A stretch of 64,000 bases of DNA from Trema orientale. Its lineage: Eukaryota; Streptophyta; Magnoliopsida; Rosales; Cannabaceae. Positions 55,678-64,000 of this stretch are shown here, one piece after another. The notes under the pieces were generated by a model, which saw nothing but the letters and a program-made list of their open reading frames with translations, had not been told where the DNA came from and made no database searches. A program made the position numbers and the translations under genes. Each line of letters opens with the position of its first letter. The first letter of the stretch is position 1. Where the stretch lies: contig JXTC01000464.1 of the NCBI GenBank assembly GCA_002914845.1, positions 18,619-82,618 on the forward strand, in the 5' to 3' direction.

Positions 55678-56660
55678 CTAATAGAGACCGATGGTTTCAC
55701 TGAGCAAGAAGACAGTGCACGGAACAAACACTATGTAGCCGAAGTAAAAAGCACATTCAAGTTCAACTTGCATTTTTGGAATAAGCAAGTGGAAAAGGAA
55801 GAATCCTGGGGCACCTCCTGCGCCTGTAATAAAAAAACGAACTCCACATAGTCTTCGTAGTAAAAAAAGCACATAGAAGCATAAGCTAGTCTCACACTCA
55901 GTAGTCGCGATGATTTTGAGGAAATATAAAATTATGACAAAATAACTGTACTCCGACAAATCATACGACATTACAAAGTTAATAAGGTTGCATTTAAAAA
56001 TACCCGGTCCAAATAAGCTCATAGTTAGGATTGAGAAAGCTGGATTCAACAAAGCCTCCAACCAAGTCTTCCTATCCGGGATCGGTCTTGGGATTTTGTT
56101 CGTTTTCACAGGATTCTCTATTGCTGCTGGCTTTTTATAGAAACCAATATATGCACCAAAAAACACCAAAGAAATCAACACGACACACCATAAAACAAGA
56201 ATCGCCATGGCGAAGATCAATGTAGTACTCCCCGATGGTGGTGGTGCTACTAAGAGGATTGGACTAGATAATTTCCAAGGAGATAGAAGGACAACCAAGA
56301 TTGTTGTGGGAAACATGAGAGCGGTCGTCATAGCTATTTTCTTCCATTCGGTCTTGTAAAACATTTTATAAAGACGGGCAGAAGAATATCCGGCAAAAAT
56401 TCCTATCAAGAGCCAGAGTATGAGTAGGATTGTGATCCATTCACCAGGTGGGAGGAATCCAAGGGCAGCAAAGACAATGGTCAACACATTGGTCCCCAAA
56501 ATCTGGACTCTTGTCCTGTCCCAACAAGTACACATACTAAGCACGAGTCTGATGGAGGCCTAAAAACATCACCATGGTTGAGTTTCCATCCATCGTCATA
56601 GTCATCCTCAAATTGTTGGAGTTGGAGTACTCCTTCTAATAGTGGCCCGAATTTTCTGTA
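55678..56660 (-). pseudogene. TM9SF (nonaspanin/EMP70) partial pseudogene
   Basis: Minus-strand translation begins near 56660 with DDGWKLNHGDVFRPPSD, the motif that leads into the membrane part of TM9SF proteins. A second frame continues as ILGTNVLTIVFAALGFLPPG, FAGYSSARLYKMFYKTEWKK, KKPAAIENPVKTNKIPRPIP and finally FYFGYIVFVPCTVFLLSETI. The two parts are in different frames. The conserved Trp-rich loop before the late spans (WWWRSF type) is degraded, the last 20 or so residues are missing, and no N-terminal lumenal domain is found. TM9SF proteins help sort membrane proteins in Golgi and endosomes. There are no introns over 288 codons, which fits either an intronless parent (several plant TM9SF genes are) or a retrocopy. 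Confidence 0.75.
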
Positions 56661-57653
56661 CTGCATGTGGATATCTCTAGCAATTGTTATCTACGGGGCC
56701 GGAACTAACCTCACGGAAAGAAGAAAAATACCAAAAGAATAGCAAAATAATATCGAGAGCAAAGGGTCCATGATCGGAAGAATGTTGTCCTCGAAACCCA
56801 GAACTCGATTCAAATAAATTTCTCGTTTCCTTCCAATTGTACTTGCAATTGGCAAACCAATAATGGGAAAATACGTACGTAGAACGAATCCTCGTACCCT
56901 AATAGAAGTGAATTGAGTATAAATTTTGGGTATTACCTTCGAAAATTAAAAAATTAGGCTGAGTAATTATTTGACTATTTTTTTGCCTCAAAACTTAACA
57001 TAACATTAAAATTTATAACTAAATATCCAACTCACTTACAAAAATGAAAATACAACATATTTTATAACTAAAATTTTAAAAGAAATAGATATTTAACTAT
57101 AACTTTTAAAATATAGATATTTACTCAAACCAATTTAAAAAATTGATTATCTACTTAATTTTCTCAAAGTGAGCATACACGGTAATGGGAAAAGAATAGT
57201 TTCCATACCGCTTGAAAGTGGTATTTTTGAAAAGTGACAAAGTCAAAAGATGGTGGTAAATAAAGCCATCCCGTTTTAAAACTACATTATTTTATAAAAT
57301 TGCAATAAATTAAATCCTTCCACTGCCCAATGGCAAGTGGTTTTTCTCTAGTTGCTAAAATTCATGGTTCGAACCATGATAAGTCTCTCTTTCTTCTTCT
57401 CTAATATTTTAGCTTTTCCTCTCTCTTTATTTTTTTTCTTCTCCGTTTTTTTACCTTTTAAATTCTTTTATTTATATATAATTTTATTTCTTTTAGAATA
57501 CGATATATATTTGCCCTTTTTCTATATTTTTAGCTTTTTACGTTCTCCTATTATTTATTTATTTATTTTCTTCACAAGACGAATAACGGGTGATTACAGA
57601 TTATGAGATCAACTAGTAACCAATATAGTTACCATTTACCAATCTAGTTTAAA
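56661..57653. other. Spacer with a truncated GTTACC-type element
   Basis: Possible further TM9SF remnants to about 56890 on the - strand, then AT-rich sequence. About 57200-57650 resembles 17100-17480 (GGTATTTTTGAAAAGTG near GGCATTTTTGAAAAAGTG, then long T/C-rich runs) and ends in TAGTTACCATTTACC words. It looks like a piece of the family-2 large element cut by the hAT insertion that follows. Confidence 0.35.
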
Positions 57654-57807
57654 TGTGGCAAAATGGGCGAGCCGAGCCGGCTCGTCTAAAAAAGCGGTAC
57701 TAACAAGGCCAGCCCGCAAAGAAAAAAAAAGTTTTGGCCCGGGCCGCGGTGGGCCAATCCTGGGCCCAGCCCGGCATAGCCTTTTTTTTTCACACAACTT
57801 TTAGATG

Positions 57808-58216
57808 AGGAAATTAGACATTATACGGTAATTTAGAAAAAAATTTGAAAAATACAGTGGTTTAAGTTTTTTTAAGGTGCGGTATGGTTTTTATTAAATA
57901 AATACCATTTTTTAAAAACTATTTAGTAAAATACCATTTTTTAAAATAGTAACCAGTTTCTGTTAACCAGTTTTCAAAAACTAGTAACTAGTAACCAAAG
58001 GTATTTATAACTGGTATATAACTGATAACTAGTAATCAGTAATAAGTTTCCAGAAACCGGTAACCAGTAACTATTTTTAAAAATGATATTTTTCTAAATA
58101 TTTTTTTAAAAGTGATATTTTTCTAATAAAAAACGTACGAAAATTTGAAAAAAGCCTGAGTTTCGTATTTTTGTATTTCTTTTAGTTTTTTTATATGTAA
58201 AAGTGATATAAACCCC
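57808..58216. mobile_element. MITE, family 2, copy B (409 bp), nested in hAT
   Basis: Same ends as the element at 16154-16561 but reversed: AGGAAATTAGACATTATACG on the left and, on the other strand, GGGGTTTATATCACTTTTAC at the right. Flanks TTTTAGATG (57799-57807) and TTTTAGATT (58217-58225) match at 8 of 9. The interior is palindromic around AACTAGTAACTAGTAACC words. Confidence 0.75.
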
Positions 58217-58754
58217 TTTTAGATTAGTTTTTTATATTCTTTTTTAACNCCAATTCTTCATTATAAATACGAATAGTTTCTTGATTTCGCTTGGCCGCTT
58301 GTTCCTAATCTTTAACACATGCTAGCACCTCAACTATTTCAGGGGCCAACGAAGTCTTCCGCTCATCTACTATCATCCCAGTCGTGCTAAAGCCAGACTC
58401 TGAGGAAATCATGGACACCGGAATAGTTAAAACGTCACGGGCTAATTGTTAAAGCACCTGGAATCTTGATTGACGCCTTTGCCACCAGTCCAAAACTTTG
58501 AAGTCCTCATCATCGGGGTCGATGTCAGAATCTTGCTCAATATACTGATTAAATTCAGAGGATTGCGGTGGTAATGGTTGACTTGAACTTGATGATATTG
58601 ATAATGAGCCACGACTAAGCCCTTGATAACGAGAACCTATCATGCTCCAAAAAGACTTATTCTTTGATTGTTCTTCAATTTGTTGTGGAGTGTGTTGTTG
58701 TTGACTTTGAAAATCAATATTTCCAAAATATTTCTTGCATACATATTATAATTG

Positions 58755-58926
58755 GGGCGCGTCTACAGTAGGGGCGCCCCTACGTAGGGCCCTGTCTATT
58801 CACCGTTGGATGAGAATCTGTATATAAATAGATTCTCCACAGATTCCCATTATTCCCCACAGATTCCCATCCAACGATAATTAAGGCATGACCCTACGTA
58901 GGGACGCCCCTACCGTAGCCATCCCC
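58755..58926. mobile_element. MULE-type MITE, family 1, copy B (172 bp), nested in hAT
   Basis: A perfect 9-bp duplication TTATAATTG flanks it (58746-58754 and 58927-58935). Ends GGGCGCGTCTACAGTAGGGG and, on the other strand, GGGGATGGCTACGGTAGGGG run on through CTACGTAGGG. It is about 20 bp longer than copy A because ATTCCCCACAGATTCCCAT is present twice inside. Confidence 0.85.
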
Positions 58927-59760
58927 TTATAATTGATTCAAATATAATGTCACATCTTTCTTTACAAACTATTTCGGTAATAAAAAAGATATGACGTAAA
59001 ATAATTAGAGAAGTAGAATAATAAATACCAGATAATGCAACAGTAGCTTCATAAAAAAACGTCTAAAAAGTGTACAAATTTTTTGCAAATAAACCAATCT
59101 TCATCTTTCAATACTAATGAACCTGTTTTTGAATTGTAAAGCATAGTAATTGGAATTTTATATGGTAATATATTTTTCAACATTAAATAAGTGGAATTCC
59201 ACCTTACAGGCATGTCAACTTGGAATTTTTTTAGTTTTAACCTTTGAGCTATGTAATATCTTTTAAATTCCGCAATGCGAGGATTAGAAGCATGAATATA
59301 AGCAATAGCAGATCGAATATTTTTAATATATACACTTATTACATCCATACCTGATTTGACGATGAGGTTAATGATGTGACATGCACAACGTTGATGCAGT
59401 AAGAATCCTCCGATGTATGAACTTACCAAATTGCTAAAAAATTTTATGGCCTTTATGTTTGCGGTAGCATTATTTAAAGTGATAGAGATAATGCAGTCCG
59501 CTATGTCATATTCTTCAATAACATTTAAAATTCTATCTCTAATAATTTCAGCAGTATGTTTATTATCAACGATTCAAAAATCAATTATTCTTTTTTGCAT
59601 TATCCATCTTGAATCTGAATAATGTGCAACTATGCTTAAATAATATTGTTTAGAATTAGCATCCCAAATATCAGATGTCAATGCAATACAAAAGTTTAAT
59701 GAAGTTAATTCAGATATTAATTCTTTACGCATAACCCTTGTAGCCGGCTCCAAATCTGCT

Positions 59761-60010
59761 ATAAATAACCCATGTAGCTGGATAAAAATTACGAATCTAC
59801 TACATTTAACCCTACAGCTAGGTCAGTACTGTTCACATATAACCCCTGTGGATTGAGTCCACATGCATAGTCACTGAAGAGAGTTTAAAAATACTTATTT
59901 ACAATAACGAATCATAAACCATTTCACTTTCATCTCATTATAACATTGTACTCATTCCAAAATAATTTTCTTGTAATCATGTTCAATAGTAATTTATATA
60001 CTTGAAGCAT
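59761..60010. other. Unclassified insertion at the broken end of the hAT frame
   Basis: The hAT transposase homology stops near 59760, and unrelated sequence follows (ATAACCCATGTAGCTGG, ATAACCCCTGTGGATTGAG). Read on the - strand it has the style of LTR-retrotransposon flanking sequence, but I cannot assign a family or ends. Confidence 0.3.
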
Positions 60011-62490
60011 AATTTAGTATAAAATATAGAATCATACTATTTTCACAAAAATTACGCTATTTCAATAAAACAGATTTCTTTTAATAAATAGTCTTATTAC
60101 CAAAATATATTTTACTTGAAATCATATTTTAAAGAAAATATTTGTAAACTTGATTCTATTAGAAATAATAAAACAATAAAACATTTAGTTTTTGGACAAT
60201 GAAAACTACTAGAAAAGATCAAAAGTTACTTATCTCGTTCGCTTTGCCTATTTAACCAAAATAATTAACATAACCTCTCAAATACCTATTATCATACAAA
60301 TCATATATAAGTATCACAACAATAAAATCATACTCTAATTATACTAAAAGTATTGACAACTTGCTGCCCATGCATCTTCTATAATCAACTCCACAGCTAT
60401 TCCTAATAATATCAATTTTTTACGATTCATAACAATTCTAACATCTCTCTAAAAATTACCAAACTTAGAGTACATGTTCTATAAGTCATGGGGTCCTAAA
60501 AATACCAAGAATGTAGCTATAGGGTTCATAGGTAAGCCTCGTACAGTCGGACAAGCCACAGCCACGTTTTACTAAAAGTACCCAAAGTTTCAGATTTTTT
60601 CCAGATTCGTAGCCTGTATTAAAAATATATTACTTAATCACAATTGGAATTGAAAATATAATATTCTAATAAAATTTCTACAAACTGAATTGTAAACAAC
60701 TACAAATTACAAATGATTTGAAATTAAAAATGTAATATTCTAATGAACTTTCTACTAACTTAATTGTAAATAACTACAAATTACAAATTAATTGAAATTA
60801 AAAATATAATATTCTAATAAACTTTCTACTAACTTAACTGTAAACAACTATAAATTACAAATTAATTAAAATTAAAAATATATTACAACTATAAATTACA
60901 AATTAATTGACACTAAAAATATAATATTCTAATAAACTTTCTACTAACTTAAAAACAACTAACTACAAGTTACAAACTACAAACCAATGAACTTCTATCC
61001 TAATTGTAAACAATTACAAATTAAAATTATAAATTAATTGAAATTAAAAGCATAGTATTGTAGAACTACTAACTATTGTACTAGAAAACAACTAAATATA
61101 CTACAAATTAATGAAATTAAAAAGATAAATGTGATAAATTAAATCGTACCTTAAATTGAGCTTTATGAATTGTGGAGACTATAAAATATAATTACTAATT
61201 GTTATAATTAGTAAATAGTAATTAGATTATTAGATAAGAGAGAAAATANATAATTTAGTATAAAATATAGAATCATACTATTTTCACAAAAATTACGCTA
61301 TTTCAATAAAACAGATTTCTTTTAATAAATAGTCTTATTACCAAAATATATTTTACTTGAAATCATATTTTAAAGAAAATACTTGTAAACTTGATTCTAT
61401 TAGAAATAGTAAAACAATAAAACATTTAGTTTTTGGACGATGAAAACTACTAGAAAAGATCAAAAGTTACTTATCTCGTTCGCTTTGCCTATTTAACCAA
61501 AATAATTAACATAACCTCTCAAATACCTATTATCATACAAATCATATATAAGTATCACAACAATAAAATCATACTCTAATTATACTAAAAGTATTGACAA
61601 CTTGCTGCCCATGCATCTTCTATAATCAACTCCACAGCTATTCCTAATAATATCAATTTTTTACGATTCATAACAATTCTAACATTTCTCTAAAAATTAC
61701 CAAACTTAGAGTACATGTTCTATAAGTCATGGGGTCCTAAAAATACCAAGAATGTAGCTATAGGGTTCATAGGTAAGCCTCGTACAGTCGGACAAGCCAC
61801 AGCCACGTTTTACTAAAAGTACCCAAAGTTTCAGATTTTTTCCAGATTCGTAGCCTGTATTAAAAATATATTACTTAATCACAATTGGAATTGAAAATAT
61901 AATATTCTAATAAAATTTCTACAAACTGAATTGTAAACAACTACAAATTACAAATGATTTGAAATTAAAAATGTAATATTCTAATGAACTTTCTACTAAC
62001 TTAATTGTAAATAACTACAAATTACAAATTAATTGAAATTAAAAATATAATATTCTAATAAACTTTCTACTAACTTAACTGTAAACAACTATAAATTACA
62101 AATTAATTGAAATTAAAAATATATTACAACTATAAATTACAAATTAATTGACACTAAAAATATAATATTCTAATAAACTTTCTACTAACTTAAAAACAAC
62201 TAACTACAAGTTACAAACTACAAACCAATGAACTTCTATCCTAATTGTAAACAATTACAAATTAAAATTATAAATTAATTGAAATTAAAAGCATAGTATT
62301 GTAGAACTACTAACTATTGTACTAGTAAACAACTAAATATACTACAAATTAATGAAATTAAAAAGATAAATGTGATAAATTAAATCGTACCTTAAATTGA
62401 GCTTTATGAATTGTGGAGACTATAAAATATAATTACTAATTGTTATAATTAGTAAATAGTAATTAGATTATTAGATAAGAGAGAAAATAA
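60011..62490. repeat. 1,241-bp tandem duplication with internal ~74-bp subrepeats
   Basis: Unit 1 is about 60011-61251 and unit 2 about 61252-62490, at a constant offset of 1,241 with very few differences (for example ACATCTCTC/ACATTTCTC and ACAATGAAAA/ACGATGAAAA). Each unit contains four or five imperfect tandem subunits of about 74 bp built on AATATAATATTCTAATAAAC and CTACAAATTACAAATTAATT. An ambiguous base N sits at 61249, right at the junction of the two units. No coding frame is present. Confidence 0.85.
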
Positions 62491-62826
62491 TAAAATTGAT
62501 AATATAATTAGATTTAGAGAGAAAGAATGAGAGAATAAGAGAGTATTTAAAATGTAAGTGTGAAAAAAGAATGGGAGGAGGGTATGGTATTTATAATATA
62601 AGAATTTTTTTTTAAAAAAATTAGTTCAAAAAAAAAAAAAACCAGCAAAACTGAAAAGTCCCAACGGTAATTTTTATTACCGTTGGAAATCTGCTAAAAA
62701 AGGGGCCCAAAGTCTGGGCCCAAAAAAAGAAAAAAAAATACTAAGGGCCCAGAGGATTCTGAGCCCATAATAAAAAATAAAAAAAAAGGGCCAGGCCGAG
62801 AATCCTAGGCCCAGCCCGGCCCTGAC

Positions 62827-64000
62827 CGTGTTATCCCAAGATTAGCTAACCCAAGAGGGAGGTGAACTGGGTTTTAAAAACTTTTGTAAACTTTTCAAGT
62901 AAAACAACTAGAATATGCAAATAATGAATAAAGCATGTAAAAATAGCAAGTAAACAAATACAATCTCAAAGTAAATAAATTAAGGAGGTAGGGATAGAGA
63001 GATTGCAAACGCTATTTTTACGAGATTCGACAAACTCGATAGTTTGCCTACGTCCCCGGCCATCAGTAACTTGCTTTGAGCTTTCCACTATCAGATCAAA
63101 GTTATAGGCTTGACCGACCCTTGTATAAACAAGTGATTTCTCCTTAGGCACACTCAAGCCTTTATAATAGTCTTGACTCTGGCTCTATTACGCCTAACTT
63201 CGGATTATTTAGACTCCGGTGTCAACCTCACCTATAACCAGGTTGTTTATGAATCCGGTGCCAACCTCACCTCACAAATACAAAGTATATTTTTGGATTG
63301 AAACACTCAACAAAAATCTCTCTTCTATGTAATTTGATACAATGTAAACTTATAGAGAATAAGTGTAAGCACAAGATATGTTCTAGTTTGGCTCAATGAT
63401 TTTATAAAAAAGAATTTGAAAGTTTGACCACAAAATGTAGGCTATTAAGACTTGGAAGAATGTTTAAAGCAATGTAAAATAGCTCAAAAAGATTGTTTAA
63501 GTCTTAAAATAGAAGCTATTTTTAAGCTCATTTGAAAACTAGCGATTTAAAACAATTTAACACAGTTTCTGGAGTTTTCGGTAGTCTTGCAGGTAGACCG
63601 GTAGTTTCCGGTAGACTCCCGAAACTAGCCGTTGGAAGTGCGGTTACAACGGTCAAAAAATAAAGGTCAAAAATGGATTTTTCGGTCTGCCGGGCGGTCA
63701 ACCGGTAGCCATTTCTGGTAGACTGGTAGGCATTTTCGGTCTACCTATAACTCCCAAATTTTGACAGCTTTTTGGCATTTTTGCAAATTCTAACAGCTTT
63801 TGGCGTTTTTTAAAATTTGACTTCTAAAATGTTTTAAACACTTTAAAAGCATTGGAAAACACTTTGAAAAGAATATTTTGACTATTGCAAACTTATTTTA
63901 GTTTAATAGAAGTATTTAACTACAATTTAGAAAGTGTTCATATCAAAACAAATTCTAGTTTGTAAATAGAAAATTTCTTTTTGTCCTGAAACATGATTTC
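62827..64000. mobile_element. LTR-retrotransposon-like fragment, cut by window end
   Basis: Begins near TGTTATCCCAAGATTAGC, directly after the GGCCCGG-rich hAT end. It carries phrases such as GAGGGAGGTGAACTGGG, CGATAGTTTGCCTACGTCC and two CCGGTG(T/C)CAACCTCACC copies that are common in plant LTR-type repeats (possibly Ty1/copia). No protein domain is visible in the part present. Family, far end and age cannot be judged from this window. Confidence 0.35.

Larger units (their letters stand above)
57654..62826 (-). mobile_element. Decayed hAT transposon with nested insertions
   Basis: The - strand encodes RICESLEEPER-like hAT transposase pieces. About 59760-59050 reads LTSDIWDANSKQYYLSIVAH, then a stop, IADCIISITLNNATAN, LLHQRCACHIINLIVKSGMD and DMPVRWNSTYLMLKNILPYK. 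About 58643-58305 reads DEDFKVLDWWQRRQSRFQVL, one in-frame stop, then VSMISSESGFSTTGMIVDER and a final stop, which is the hAT dimerisation domain. The N-terminal BED finger was not found. Outer ends rich in GGCCCGGCC (57655-57780 and 62760-62826) and a GTAATTTTTATTACCGTTGG hairpin near the right end are usual for plant hATs. Exact ends and target duplication are not established. Two MITEs and a duplicated block lie inside. Confidence 0.7.

Noticed and set aside
58755-58926. GC-rich palindrome as a regulatory hairpin or terminator
   Set aside because: The 9-bp duplication and second copy at 14970 show that it is a transposable element.
59413-59622. 69-codon plus-strand frame
   Set aside because: Antisense to the hAT transposase remnant, whose minus-strand reading matches the family.

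Overview
This is nuclear DNA from a flowering plant, most likely a eudicot. The genes have many GT-AG introns, intergenic DNA is AT-rich, and the products include a plastid Clp subunit, a plant REF/SRPP lipid-droplet protein and plant-type LINE, hAT, Mutator-like (MULE) and Harbinger sequences. One 158-base run of N and two single Ns show it is a draft assembly. I could not run any search, so family names come from reading the translations and orthologue names come from memory.

Eight host genes can be modelled exon by exon, all on the + strand: a REF/SRPP (LDAP3-like) protein (482-2156), plastid ClpR3 (3584-7606), a secretory-pathway Expp1-like protein of unknown function (9519-12089), a 95-residue single-pass membrane protein (20443-21203), a tafazzin-like acyltransferase (27225-29990), F-actin capping protein alpha (32459-35636), a heparan-alpha-glucosaminide N-acetyltransferase-like membrane protein (38327-42395) and the 26S proteasome ATPase RPT5 (49803-53326). 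Every exon junction was checked for reading phase. Two tRNA-Glu(UUC) genes lie in tandem on the - strand (36733-36956). Broken host sequence includes a duplicated 3' end of the Expp1-like gene and a degenerate TM9SF/nonaspanin copy. As I recall, LDAP3, tafazzin, capping protein alpha and RPT5A are consecutive loci in Arabidopsis (At3g05500-At3g05530), so the window looks like an expanded, repeat-invaded version of that block. The genes are housekeeping genes of different pathways and show no shared function.

The spaces between genes are packed with mobile DNA. Several elements have clear ends: a 5'-truncated LINE with a 17-bp target duplication, a non-autonomous hAT element with an 8-bp duplication, and several MULE-type inverted-repeat elements with exact or near-exact 9-bp duplications. 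From 57.6 kb to the end there is a decayed hAT transposon on the - strand with smaller elements inside it, a 1,241-bp tandem duplication with an N at its junction, and finally an LTR-retrotransposon-like fragment cut by the window edge.

The most unusual content is a set of stretches built from one short, partly self-complementary word repeated in diverged form on both strands. Each stretch uses a different word: AACGAC (2.6-3.3 kb), GGTTAC/GTAACC (16.2-18.8 kb, again at 45.1-45.9 and 57.8-58.2 kb), GAAACCAG/TGGTTTC (23.7-26.5 kb) and TTGACC/GGTCAA (46.7-48.3 kb). The last is the W-box core bound by WRKY factors. It sits inside a 3.6-kb MULE-like element with perfect 24-bp ends and a perfect 9-bp target duplication, and that element ends only 200 bp before the RPT5 start codon. 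I consider this the best lead in the window.
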